The notes: generated by a model not told the origin, from the letters alone. A stretch of 64,000 bases of DNA from Prevotella heparinolytica (GCF_004342845.1 NZ_SLXB01000020.1:19270-83269), one strand, 5' to 3'. Positions 45,976-53,444 are shown, numbered from the stretch's first letter. A program made the numbers and translations.

Positions 45976-46290
45976 ATGAAACTGATTGTGATATTAAGTA
46001 TAACCGAGTATCAGGAGCAGGTGACCAAACTACTCTATGAAGCCGGGGTGAGCCGTTTCAGCCTGATGGATATTACCGGATATAAACGGAAAAAAGAGCG
46101 TGTAGCATTGAATTGGTTTGGCACGGCGGCAGAAGCGAAAGTCAATTCCATTCTGTTTTTCAGTTTTGCTTCCGAAGAAGTTGCCCGAAGCGTAATCCGT
46201 GTTGTTGAAACTTGCAATGGAGAGGTGCAGAACCCTTTTCCGGTTCATGCTTTTGTTCTTGACGTTGAGCAGAATTCTAAATTCTTCTGA
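45976..46290 (+). CDS. PII-like protein associated with the RND pump
   Basis: A 104-residue protein of PII/CutA-like ferredoxin fold: beta strand MKLIVILSITEYQEQVTKLLYEAGVSRFSLMDITGYKR, middle strand ILFFSFASEEVARSVIRVVETCNGE and C-terminal PVHAFVLDVE. It starts 2 nt after the permease stop. The T-loop region is short and lacks the Tyr uridylylation site of GlnB. Small PII-like proteins next to RND pumps are known in metal-efflux clusters (DUF3240 type). Binding of a metal or nucleotide that gates the pump is a reasonable inference, not shown. Confidence 0.75.
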   Translation: MKLIVILSITEYQEQVTKLLYEAGVSRFSLMDITGYKRKKERVALNWFGTAAEAKVNSILFFSFASEEVARSVIRVVETCNGEVQNPFPVHAFVLDVEQNSKFF

Positions 46291-46297
46291 TTATGAA

Positions 46298-46332
46298 CAG
46301 GGTGTAACGGCCGTTCAATGGCAGACACCCTG
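46298..46332 (+). terminator. Possible terminator after the efflux operon
   Basis: CAGGGTGT/ACACCCTG (46298-46305 with 46325-46332) with a GGCC palindrome in the loop, but without a T run. A second hairpin ATGGGAG/CTCCCAT follows near 46398-46426. Confidence 0.45.
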
Positions 46333-46486
46333 TCTGTAAGTAATCTTAGTTTGATGTAAGAGGAAAAGACGGCCTGCGTATGGAAAGATAACTCCTTCTC
46401 TATGGGAGAAAAAAAGAAAACTCCCATGAGAAAACTTCCTGTTCGGAGGAGAGAGTTCTTTATTTCAAACTTTGGGATAACCCGGG

Positions 46487-46819
46487 TTCGGGGCAGGCGG
46501 TTCCTTTTGCTGAAGGCGAGGGGCTGTATCCTGTCGGGCAGATATTTCTTGAATGCACCGGTTTACAGAGGTCAGACAGAAGAGAGCCTTTCAGGTCGAC
46601 CGACCTCCCCCCCCTGTTTTGACAGCTACAATCCTTTGTCGTGACAGAGGCAAGTGTTCAAGCCGACAGACACTTGTGTTTGACGTGACAGGCACAAGTG
46701 CCTGAGCCGTTAGATGCAAGTGTCTGACAAGGCAGTAGTAAATACTTGATAGCCAACGAACTGTAATCTTAAAATACAAGCCTTTGGGTGAGGCTGTCGA
46801 CCTGCTTCTTATCCCGAAC
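46487..46819. repeat. Non-coding ~330-bp repeat element, copy 2
   Basis: It aligns with 17731-18058 from TTCGGG to TATCCCGAA, with the same order of blocks: GAATGCACCGGTTT, GAAGAGAGCCTTT, a C run followed by TTTGACAGCT, and four 22-bp units at 46643, 46665, 46687 and 46709. Unit three is CAGGCAC-AA-GTGCCTG where copy 1 has CAGACAC-AG-GTGTTTG, so both arms changed together. Its ends are weak inverted repeats. It lies between the convergent efflux operon and the Fur-family gene. A spurious ORF at 46402-46644 runs into it. Confidence 0.85.
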
Positions 46820-46845
46820 TAAGGTTAAGTTGTACCGAATTCACG

Positions 46846-47295
46846 TTATTTATGAAAGCCTTTGTTTTCTGTTGCCGTTGCCGCACATTCCGGACAAAGC
46901 CCTTTCAGCACATAGTTGATGCCGTTTAGTGTAAAACCTTCAGGCAGGTTGACTACCGGAGTGGGAATGTTGGTGAAGCAGAAAGTCTTGTTGCACTTCT
47001 CGCAATGGAAATGTGTGTGCAGGTCGTCCACTCCGCAAGAGCAGTTGCTGTTGCATACCGCATATTTGAATGAGCCCGTTCCGTCGTCGATGCTATGTAT
47101 CAGATGGTGAGAGAGAAACAACATGATGGTACGGAAAATGGTGGATTTGTCGACGGTATCCAACATGTTTTCCAAGTCGAGCAATGATACGGAACGGTCT
47201 GCTTGCAACATGGCTTGCAGCACTAAAAGCCTTATGGCGGTAGGCGATATTTCCCTTTTTGCTAAAAGGTCTAAGCATCTCTTTTCTTCTATCAT
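46846..47295 (-). CDS. Fur-family metalloregulator
   Basis: A 149-residue Fur/Zur/PerR-type repressor. The N-terminal winged helix is at about 1-80 (LAKREISPTAIRLLVLQAML, SLLDLENMLDTVDKSTIFRTIMLFLSHHLIHSI). The dimerisation domain has the metal ligands DDLHTHFHCEKCNKTFCF with a CxxC pair and a second CPECA pair at the end. The start ATG at 47295 (MIEEKRCLDLL) is preferred; the longer frame runs back into the ATPase gene. It is 14 nt downstream of the Zn/Cd-type ATPase and co-transcribed, so it probably senses the same metal, with zinc most likely. Confidence 0.88.
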   Translation of the reverse strand: MIEEKRCLDLLAKREISPTAIRLLVLQAMLQADRSVSLLDLENMLDTVDKSTIFRTIMLFLSHHLIHSIDDGTGSFKYAVCNSNCSCGVDDLHTHFHCEKCNKTFCFTNIPTPVVNLPEGFTLNGINYVLKGLCPECAATATENKGFHK

Positions 47296-47309
47296 CTTTT
47301 CTACAACTC

Positions 47310-49250
47310 CTATTTTATCAGTTTTTGTATGCGTGTGGCGTTGATTATCGCGATGAGGGCAACTCCCACATCTGCAAAGACAGCTTCCCAAAGGGTGGCC
47401 ATACCGCCGGCGCCGAGGATTAGTACAAGCAGCTTCACACCGAATGCCAGAGAGATGTTTTGCCAGATTATCCGACGCGTCTGTCTGCCGGCATGGATGG
47501 CGGTGGCTACCTTGGACGGATGGTCTGTCTGAATCACGACATCGGCGGTTTCTATGGCAGCGTCACTGCCCAAACCGCCCATGGCAATGCCCACATGGCT
47601 GAGGGCAAGGACGGGGGTGTCATTGATGCCATCGCCCACGAAAGCTATTCTGTTTCTTGCATCCCGACGCAACTCCTCGACATGCTTCACTTTTCCGTCG
47701 GGCAGCAAGTCTCCGTATGCTTGTGCCACCCCCAGCTTTCGGGCAAAGTTAAAGACAATCCCTTGCTTATCTCCCGACAGTATCTGGATGTTGTCGATAT
47801 TCAATGCCTTTAGTCCTTCAATGGCTTTGAAGGCATCTTCTTTCAGCGTATCCGACAATAGCAAGTGCCCGGCGTAGGTTGTGCCGATGGCACAAACCAC
47901 AACCGTATCGGCGATGGACGAAAGTTTATCGGGATATTTCACCTGAAATTTATCCAACAGCCGGGTGTTTCCTACCAGAATACGGTCATTGTCCATGAAG
48001 GTCTGCAAACCATGACCTGCGATTTCCGTAATGTCCGACACGGCCATCGGCTCTATGCCCCTCTGTCCGGCATAACTTGCAATCGCTTTGGCTATGGGGT
48101 GTGTGCTGTTGCGTTCCACAGAAGCAACCAGTCGTATAAGTTTTTCTTCCGACATGTCCGGTTGAGTTTCGCAGGACTGCACCTCGAAGATTCCTTTGGT
48201 CAGTGTGCCCGTCTTGTCGAATATCACTGTGTTGATTCGGGTGACGGCATCCAGATAATTTCCTCCTTTAAACAATACTCCCAAGCGGGATGCAGCCCCT
48301 ATGCCGCCGAAATATCCCAGTGGAATGCTTACCACCAATGCACAGGGACAGGAGATGACCAGAAATACCAGTGCTCTGTACAACCAGTCGTTGAAGATGA
48401 ACGGATATTCAGGAATTATCAAGGAGTAGATGTAAGGAAGCAGGACAATCAGCACTGCCAATCCGGTGACGATGGGGGTATAGATGCGGGCAAACCTCCG
48501 GATGAACAGTTCGGCCGGCGCTTTTCGTTCGGAAGCGTCCTGCACCAGTTCCAAGATTCTCGACAATGCACTTTTCTCGAATGTCTTTGTCACCCGTATC
48601 CTTACCACTCTGTCGGTCGAAATCATTCCGGCAAGCACTTCTTCACCTTGCCGAATGTTGCGGGGGACGCTCTCTCCCGTCAGGGCAGATGTGTTGAAGG
48701 CTGCCACTTCGCCCAACATCACACCGTCCAGGGGAACTCGTTCTCCTGCTTTCACTTCGATGACCTCACCGACTTTTACCGTTTGAGGAGCCTCTACCAC
48801 CGATTCATTATCCTTGATTACCGTTGCCGTTTCCGGACGTACGTCAAGCAGAGAGCTGATGTTGTGCTTTGCTCTATCCACCGCTTTCTCCTGAAAAAGC
48901 TCTCCCAAAGAATAAAACAACATTACGGCCACTCCTTCAGGATACTCCCCTATATAGAAAGCACCTACGGTGGCTATGGACATGAGGGTAAATTCACTGA
49001 AGACATCCTTTCGTACAATATTCTCCCATGCCTCTTTCAGGACGGGTAGCCCTACCGGCAGATAGGCCAGCAAATACCAGCAGAATGCCGCATATCTTTC
49101 TTGAAAGAGAGTAAAGTCTGTCGAATTCAAGATAATGCCTCCCAAAAGCAGCAGGGCAGAGAGGACGATTCGCCAATAGTCCTTCAGCCAACTATTCTTT
49201 TTTTCGTTCTCTACTGCATGCTTGTGTGTGCAGCAACAATTGCAGCTCAT
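47310..49250 (-). CDS. P1B-type heavy-metal ATPase (Zn/Cd/Pb exporter type)
   Basis: A 646-residue metal pump. The N-terminal metal-binding region is short and Cys-rich (MSCNCCCTHKHAVENEKK). Also seen: the TGES loop TSALTGESVPR, the transmembrane metal motif ISCPCALVVSIPLGYFGG (CPC), the phosphorylation site DKTGTLT (Asp345), the HP motif STHPIAKAI, the ATP-binding GDKQG and the hinge GDGINDTPVL. The CPC motif with Lys-Thr-rich helix 8 sequence (FGVKLLVLILGAGG) fits ZntA-type enzymes. The start at 49250 is supported by a strong AGGAGG 8 nt upstream; the longer ORF begins inside the promoter. It is likely regulated by the Fur-type protein encoded next. Confidence 0.92.
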   Translation of the reverse strand: MSCNCCCTHKHAVENEKKNSWLKDYWRIVLSALLLLGGIILNSTDFTLFQERYAAFCWYLLAYLPVGLPVLKEAWENIVRKDVFSEFTLMSIATVGAFYIGEYPEGVAVMLFYSLGELFQEKAVDRAKHNISSLLDVRPETATVIKDNESVVEAPQTVKVGEVIEVKAGERVPLDGVMLGEVAAFNTSALTGESVPRNIRQGEEVLAGMISTDRVVRIRVTKTFEKSALSRILELVQDASERKAPAELFIRRFARIYTPIVTGLAVLIVLLPYIYSLIIPEYPFIFNDWLYRALVFLVISCPCALVVSIPLGYFGGIGAASRLGVLFKGGNYLDAVTRINTVIFDKTGTLTKGIFEVQSCETQPDMSEEKLIRLVASVERNSTHPIAKAIASYAGQRGIEPMAVSDITEIAGHGLQTFMDNDRILVGNTRLLDKFQVKYPDKLSSIADTVVVCAIGTTYAGHLLLSDTLKEDAFKAIEGLKALNIDNIQILSGDKQGIVFNFARKLGVAQAYGDLLPDGKVKHVEELRRDARNRIAFVGDGINDTPVLALSHVGIAMGGLGSDAAIETADVVIQTDHPSKVATAIHAGRQTRRIIWQNISLAFGVKLLVLILGAGGMATLWEAVFADVGVALIAIINATRIQKLIK

Positions 49251-49282
49251 ATCGTTTCCTCCTTTTTTATCTTTTTCCGAGA

Positions 49283-49290
49283 CAAAGATA
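49283..49290 (-). promoter_or_regulatory. Bacteroides -7 box (TATCTTTG) for the metal ATPase operon
   Basis: Minus-strand TATCTTTG, 33-40 nt before the ATG at 49250. Confidence 0.7.
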
Positions 49291-49302
49291 ATAGAAAAAG
49301 AA

Positions 49303-49317
49303 TGCAACCAAGTTGCA
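49303..49317 (-). promoter_or_regulatory. Palindromic operator candidate TGCAAC-N3-GTTGCA
   Basis: A perfect 15-bp palindrome located 13-27 bp upstream of the -7 box, so it covers the -33 region. The position is typical of a repressor site, and the Fur-family regulator encoded in the same operon is the obvious candidate. Confidence 0.6.
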
Positions 49318-49567
49318 AAGTTCCATATTCTGCCACACTTGTGCTATCTCATAGTCTTGTTCTCCGATTTATTTTCGTGTCAGGAATGTGTACCTGCTTC
49401 GTATCATCTCCGTATTATAATTATATTGGTGCGGAGTTGATACGGACTTGGTACGGTGCAGATACAGAGCATGTATGTAGGTTGTATGGGTGATGCAGAA
49501 ATGGGGCGGGCTGCTTTAAAAGTAACAATAATCGGGGATTTATCGTTATTTAATCTCAAAAATGTTA

Positions 49568-49575
49568 TACCTTTG
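49568..49575 (+). promoter_or_regulatory. Bacteroides -7 box (TACCTTTG)
   Basis: TACCTTTG 18-25 nt before the ATG at 49593. Confidence 0.65.
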
Positions 49576-49592
49576 TTCCTCAATTTGTCTTT

Positions 49593-50639
49593 ATGAAGCA
49601 ATTTCCATTTTCTGTCGGTGTGTTTGTCTTGTGCTGTTTTCTGCTTGCAGGCTGTCATAACCGGCAAGAACTGCCTTTGCCGACGGAAGCAGGCCGGAGT
49701 TCGGCTTTTACGGATTCCGCAGCTTCGGATACGCCTTTAGTCGGGCTGCCTCTCCCTGCTAAGCGGTTGAGTGCGGCCGACATATCCCTTACTAAAGATT
49801 TATTGTACGATAAGTATACCTTGAATGACACTTATCCTTATAAAGATACTGTGCGTTCTTTCAAATGGGATGTGATTTGCAATTGCCTTGCTTATATAGA
49901 GAACATGCAGCTCGATACGGCAAGGTTGGTGGTGTTGCAGAACTATAAGAACCTGAATGGAGAAGCTACGTTGGTGCGTACGTTTGTGCGCGATGCCTAT
50001 CGGCGTGTGTCCGATACATTGGGCGTGGAACGTTATCAGTCCGTCCCCTTGTATCTGCCTGCCGATACCCTTGTGCCCGAACGTTATGGACGAGACGGGA
50101 CATTGGCCTATCTCAGAGGCAGGGTAGGGAGTTTCTGCCTGATACATCCCGTAACATTTGAAGAAGAATGGTTATCACCCTCTCGTTATCTGAAGCAGTT
50201 GGAAGACAGTACGTTTTTTAATCACGTGATTTTTGTAGATCGGCTCGATCAGAATATAACCGCTTTGGAGCGTATTTCCGAGGGTGTGTGGAAGATACGC
50301 AGCATGAATCCGGCCACTACCGGACGCTATGCTCCGCCTCATGCCCAAGAGACGCCGTTGGGAATGTATCTGCTCCAGCAAAAGAAGTCGCGTATGGTGT
50401 TTCTAAAGGACGGCTCTACTGCCACGGGAGGCTATGCGCCCTATGCCAGCCGCTTTACCAATGGCGCTTATATACACGGAGTGCCGGTAAATGTGCCGCG
50501 TACGTCTCTGATTGAATACAGCCAGTCTTTGGGGACAACGCCCCGTTCGCATATGTGCGTCCGAAACGCAACTTCGCACGCTAAGTTTATCTTCGACTGG
50601 GCACCTGTTGAAAAGTCTTTGGTAGTAGTCATCGAATAG
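49593..50639 (+). CDS. YkuD-type L,D-transpeptidase lipoprotein
   Basis: A 348-residue lipoprotein with lipobox FLLAGC (Cys21). The N-terminal part (about 45-230) contains a region LPLPAKRLSAADISLTKDLLYDKYTLNDTYPYKD without known motif. The C-terminal YkuD domain (about 235-348) has the IHG motif (His295) and the catalytic segment TPRSHMCVR with Cys322, where the usual SHGC reads SHMC. The enzyme would form 3-3 peptidoglycan crosslinks or attach lipoproteins to the wall. A Gly-to-Met change in the active-site turn is unusual and may mark a subfamily. It is followed by a second YkuD-type gene. Confidence 0.85.
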   Translation: MKQFPFSVGVFVLCCFLLAGCHNRQELPLPTEAGRSSAFTDSAASDTPLVGLPLPAKRLSAADISLTKDLLYDKYTLNDTYPYKDTVRSFKWDVICNCLAYIENMQLDTARLVVLQNYKNLNGEATLVRTFVRDAYRRVSDTLGVERYQSVPLYLPADTLVPERYGRDGTLAYLRGRVGSFCLIHPVTFEEEWLSPSRYLKQLEDSTFFNHVIFVDRLDQNITALERISEGVWKIRSMNPATTGRYAPPHAQETPLGMYLLQQKKSRMVFLKDGSTATGGYAPYASRFTNGAYIHGVPVNVPRTSLIEYSQSLGTTPRSHMCVRNATSHAKFIFDWAPVEKSLVVVIE

Positions 50640-50690
50640 AACACACGGATTTTTAACTGTCTGTTTGATAGCTGTATGAAAGAAAAAAAC

Positions 50691-50698
50691 TAACTTTG
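50691..50698 (+). promoter_or_regulatory. Bacteroides -7 box (TAACTTTG)
   Basis: TAACTTTG, 28-35 nt before the ATG at 50726, with a TTTG at 50664 as a possible -33 element. It indicates that the start is 50726 and not the upstream TTG. Confidence 0.65.
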
Positions 50699-50725
50699 TC
50701 GCCATTATCTTTCTGGCGGAATCCT

Positions 50726-51436
50726 ATGGGACGGTTTACTTTATTTTTCCTCTTTTTGTTTATCCCCTGTGTGTTGTCCACGAATGGCAAATCATGGGAG
50801 AATGAAGAAGGTATGTCCTCCGCCGCAGGTGTGGGCGACACGGATTTTTGCGCCGACCTGTATCATTCCATGCAGTTGGAAGGGACTGTGAATTGGAAGG
50901 CTTTTCGGCAAGCTGTGGCGGGTTATTATAAGATAGAAAACCGGAAGAGGGATGTATTGACGTTGATTGACTTCTCCCGTCCTTCGACCGACAAACGTCT
51001 TTTTGTTTTCGATATGAAAGAGCGCAAGATGCTTTTTTCTTCGGTTGTTTCTCACGGAAAGAACAGCGGTGAGAAATACGCCACTTCTTTCTCCAACGAA
51101 TACGGCTCTTATAAAAGCTCGTTGGGCTTTTATCTCACCGGAACCACTTATCAGGGGAAGAATGGCTATTCACTTGTTCTGGATGGCTTGGAGAAAGGAA
51201 TCAACGACCGTGCCCGCGAGCGTGCCATTGTGATGCATGGAGCCGCCTATGCCAATCCGTCGGTGGTGAGCAAGGGAGGCCGGTTAGGAAGGAGTTTCGG
51301 TTGTCCGGCTGTACCTCAGCAACTTTCACGTCCTATTATTGATGCCATCAAGGGAGGGAGCGTGATGTACATTTTTGCAGAAGCGCCGGATTATCTGGCT
51401 CAAAGTTCTGTGTTGCAGAATGACGGGCAATTCTGA
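50726..51436 (+). CDS. Murein L,D-transpeptidase catalytic domain protein (YkuD_2 type)
   Basis: A 236-residue exported protein (signal MGRFTLFFLFLFIPCVLS). The catalytic domain is of the YkuD_2 type: LTLIDFSRPSTDKRLFVFDM, VSHGKNSGEKYATSFSNEYGSYKSSLGFYLTG, IVMHGAAYA and RLGRSFGCPAVP with the catalytic Cys. The full active-site pattern is present, so an active enzyme is likely. It probably cleaves or crosslinks peptidoglycan stem peptides in the periplasm. Two different YkuD families side by side suggest a wall-remodelling unit, but each has its own promoter box. Confidence 0.88.
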   Translation: MGRFTLFFLFLFIPCVLSTNGKSWENEEGMSSAAGVGDTDFCADLYHSMQLEGTVNWKAFRQAVAGYYKIENRKRDVLTLIDFSRPSTDKRLFVFDMKERKMLFSSVVSHGKNSGEKYATSFSNEYGSYKSSLGFYLTGTTYQGKNGYSLVLDGLEKGINDRARERAIVMHGAAYANPSVVSKGGRLGRSFGCPAVPQQLSRPIIDAIKGGSVMYIFAEAPDYLAQSSVLQNDGQF

Positions 51437-51626
51437 GGAACAATTTGCTGCTTGTCGGCCGAATTAAAACCGTTTCTTCTTTTAATTGTTTTCCGGAGGT
51501 TTTAATGGTTTGGTCTTTTATCTGTTCTCTCTGTCGGAAGATTTCCGGCAAGTGCCCGAAATGTTTTTTATCAGGAGGGTTGTCGGGACACGGAGAAAAA
51601 ATACCGGTTATGAATAAAGAATGTTC

Positions 51627-51634
51627 TATATTTG
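51627..51634 (+). promoter_or_regulatory. Bacteroides -7 box (TATATTTG)
   Basis: TATATTTG, 33-40 nt before the YccF gene. Confidence 0.6.
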
Positions 51635-51666
51635 TTGCATTGAGTATGTATTAAGAGAATGAAGGT

Positions 51667-52041
51667 ATGGCGGGTTTAATGAATATTTTGTGGTTGGTGT
51701 TCGGTGGTATTATTACTGCCGTGGAATACCTTGCAGCCAGTTTATTGATGATGATTACCATTATTGGTATTCCTTTCGGCATGCAGACTTTGAAGCTGGC
51801 AAGCCTTGCTTTGTGGCCTTTTGGTAAGGAGGTGCGTAGCGGAGAGCGTTCAGCCGGTTGTCTTTATGTATTGATGAATGTGGTGTGGATATTCTTGGGC
51901 GGCATCTGGATCAGCTTTTCGCATTTGCTATTCGGATTGTTGCTGTGTATCACCATCGTCGGCATTCCTTTCGGCATGCAGCATTTTAAATTGGCAGGAT
52001 TGGCGTTGACGCCTTTCGGAAAAGATATAGTTGCAGCCTGA
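51667..52041 (+). CDS. YccF-domain inner-membrane protein
   Basis: A 124-residue protein with two copies of the YccF repeat: ITIIGIPFGMQTLKLASLALWPFGKEV (about 37-63) and ITIVGIPFGMQHFKLAGLALTPFGKDI (about 96-122). Each is preceded by a hydrophobic helix (ILWLVFGGIITAVEYLAASLLMM; VLMNVVWIFLGGIWISFSHLLFG). Length and repeat structure fit the family. Its molecular function is unknown. It ends with a bidirectional terminator facing a convergent small ORF. Confidence 0.9.
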   Translation: MAGLMNILWLVFGGIITAVEYLAASLLMMITIIGIPFGMQTLKLASLALWPFGKEVRSGERSAGCLYVLMNVVWIFLGGIWISFSHLLFGLLLCITIVGIPFGMQHFKLAGLALTPFGKDIVAA

Positions 52042-52068
52042 TTGCTTATTCACAAAGTCATAAAAGAA

Positions 52069-52103
52069 GAAGGGCGGAGAACCATTTCGGTCTTCCGCCC
52101 TTC
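52069..52103. terminator. Bidirectional terminator
   Basis: GAAGGGCGGA (52069-52078) pairs with TCCGCCCTTC (52094-52103), with further near-pairing inside. It lies between the convergent yccF and the 46-aa ORF. The T-rich side is on the minus strand. Confidence 0.75.
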
Positions 52104-52128
52104 GCTCATTTTATTTTAAAAGTGTTTT

Positions 52129-52269
52129 TTACATGGTTAAGTGAGGCTGCTTTGCGAGCAGCTTTTGCAGTTTGCCATTCAGAGTCTGGCACATAGTACC
52201 GTTTCCCATTGCTTGATAACGCTTGATTTGGTACTGTAACATCAAAATTTCATTTGCATTCTTTTTCAT
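52129..52269 (-). CDS. Small ORF of 46 residues with its own promoter
   Basis: An ORF of 46 codons plus stop: it starts MKKNANEILMLQYQIKRYQA, continues MGNGTMCQTLNGKLQKLLAK and ends QPHLTM. Composition is helix-forming with one Cys. An upstream in-frame ATG at 52278 would add three residues. A TATCTTTG box lies at 52335-52342, a leader hairpin (GCTTTCCG/CGGAAAGC) follows it, and a terminator hairpin is found beyond the stop. It is divergent from the LytTR gene. I do not recognise the family. The promoter and terminator make it more likely to be real than chance. Confidence 0.55.
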   Translation of the reverse strand: MKKNANEILMLQYQIKRYQAMGNGTMCQTLNGKLQKLLAKQPHLTM

Positions 52270-52334
52270 AATTGTCATCTTTTGTGCTTTCCGCGTTTCG
52301 GAAAGCGGGTTTTTACTTCTTTTCTTTCACGTTG

Positions 52335-52342
52335 CAAAGATA
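52335..52342 (-). promoter_or_regulatory. Bacteroides -7 box (TATCTTTG) of the small ORF
   Basis: Minus-strand TATCTTTG about 66-73 nt upstream of the ATG at 52269; the leader contains the hairpin near 52290-52311. Confidence 0.6.
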
Positions 52343-52355
52343 CGACTTTATTTTG

Positions 52356-52371
52356 ATAAAACATGTTTTAT
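52356..52371. promoter_or_regulatory. 16-bp palindrome in the divergent promoter region
   Basis: ATAAAACATGTTTTAT is a perfect palindrome 14-29 bp upstream of the small ORF's -7 box and 80-95 bp upstream of the LytTR promoter box. It may be a regulator site for one or both genes. Confidence 0.5.
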
Positions 52372-52450
52372 AACATAAAAAATAGAATTTTTCCCTTTGT
52401 TATCTTTAGAATACAGTGATTTGTAATCTGTATATAACAAATATATTACA

Positions 52451-52458
52451 TATCTTTG
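52451..52458 (+). promoter_or_regulatory. Bacteroides -7 box (TATCTTTG) of the LytTR gene
   Basis: TATCTTTG 31-38 nt before the ATG at 52489. It overlaps an in-frame TTG at 52456, which therefore cannot be the start codon. Confidence 0.7.
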
Positions 52459-52488
52459 CATCTGTGTAACTATGTATCTATCATGTTT

Positions 52489-53391
52489 ATGAGTAAATGG
52501 GCGGAACTCCTGAAAAGCCCCTATCCGATATTGTATCAACGCTGGAAGGCAGTGGTGTTGCCTTCGGCTGTTATTTTTCTGATACTGTATTTGTTGCAGC
52601 CGTTTGGAATCTCGGAAATGCAGTATAATAAATTTCCTGTATTATTGGGCTATGGGGCGGTCACTTTGCTTGCATCGGCTTTGGCAGTATATCTGTTTCC
52701 CTTGCTGTTTCCTGCCTATTATAGAGAAGAGAGATGGACTTTAGGAAAAAACCTGCTGAATATTTTAATCACCTGTTTTATGGTTGCCGTTGGTATTTGG
52801 TTATACTCTTCTTGGCAGTTTGGAGTTGCTTTGAATATCAGTTTGTTTTTGCTTTGCTTGATGTGGGTATTGCTGCTGTCCCCGTTTCCTATCGTCATTT
52901 TTCTGATGTGGAATAGAAACCTGCAACTGACCCGTAACCTGAGGGAGGCTATGGAAATAAACCTCCATCTTTCAAAAGAAATATCTTTAGGAGACGTGGA
53001 GAACAGGCCGGTAGAGAAGACTTCTTTCGGGGGAGTACTGACCTTCGCCGGAGGAAGCAAGGATTCATTGGAAGTCGCGGCGGAAGATTTCCTTTATGCA
53101 GAGGCAGAGGGAAACTATGTGAAAGTGGCTTATCGCCCGGATGGAGAAAGAACGGTTGTCAAGAAGATGTTGCGTGCCACCATGAAGCAGGCGGAGGAGT
53201 CGGTTGCTGTTTGTCCTTTCATCATACGTTGCCATAGGGCGTTTCTTGTGAATGTACGGATGGTGGTGAAAGTAGACGGAAACTCACAGGGGTATAGGTT
53301 GAACCTTGAAGGGTGTGAAGAGGAAGTTCCCGTTTCGCGCGCTTATGCCAAAGAGGTGAGAGTACTGATTGAGAACCGTATAAAAAGGTAG
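52489..53391 (+). CDS. Membrane-anchored LytTR-family transcription regulator
   Basis: A 300-residue protein with four N-terminal membrane segments (AVVLPSAVIFLILYLLQPFG, YGAVTLLASALAVYLFPLLF, LLNILITCFMVAVGIWLYSS, SLFLLCLMWVLLLSPFPIVIFLMW). A short coiled linker (NLREAMEINLHLSKEISLGD) precedes a C-terminal LytTR DNA-binding domain (about 195-297: FLYAEAEGNYVKVAYRPDG, CPFIIRCHRAFLVNVRMVVKV, VPVSRAYAKEVRVLIE). It is therefore a one-component, membrane-bound regulator without a receiver. An ATG two codons upstream (52483) is an alternative start. It precedes a TonB receptor gene with direct-repeat sites in between, which it probably controls. Confidence 0.9.
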   Translation: MSKWAELLKSPYPILYQRWKAVVLPSAVIFLILYLLQPFGISEMQYNKFPVLLGYGAVTLLASALAVYLFPLLFPAYYREERWTLGKNLLNILITCFMVAVGIWLYSSWQFGVALNISLFLLCLMWVLLLSPFPIVIFLMWNRNLQLTRNLREAMEINLHLSKEISLGDVENRPVEKTSFGGVLTFAGGSKDSLEVAAEDFLYAEAEGNYVKVAYRPDGERTVVKKMLRATMKQAEESVAVCPFIIRCHRAFLVNVRMVVKVDGNSQGYRLNLEGCEEEVPVSRAYAKEVRVLIENRIKR

Positions 53392-53393
53392 TC

Positions 53394-53444
53394 GTTCGTC
53401 ACAGAAATATACAGTTCATCACAAAGAGCTTGTTGGTCGTCACA
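53394..53444 (+). promoter_or_regulatory. Three direct repeats, probable LytTR binding sites
   Basis: GTTCGTCACA (53394), GTTCATCACA (53414) and GGTCGTCACA (53435) are spaced 20 and 21 bp apart, two helical turns. They lie about 50-100 bp upstream of the TonB-receptor -7 box. Spaced direct repeats are the usual target form of LytTR proteins. Confidence 0.6.

Noticed and set aside
46402..46644. 80-codon plus-strand ORF before the Fur-family gene
   Set aside because: It runs into repeat copy 2 and is not conserved in copy 1; very basic, random-like composition.
47296..47391. Longer N-terminus of the Fur-family protein
   Set aside because: It would overlap the ATPase 3' end and adds 32 residues not typical of Fur proteins.
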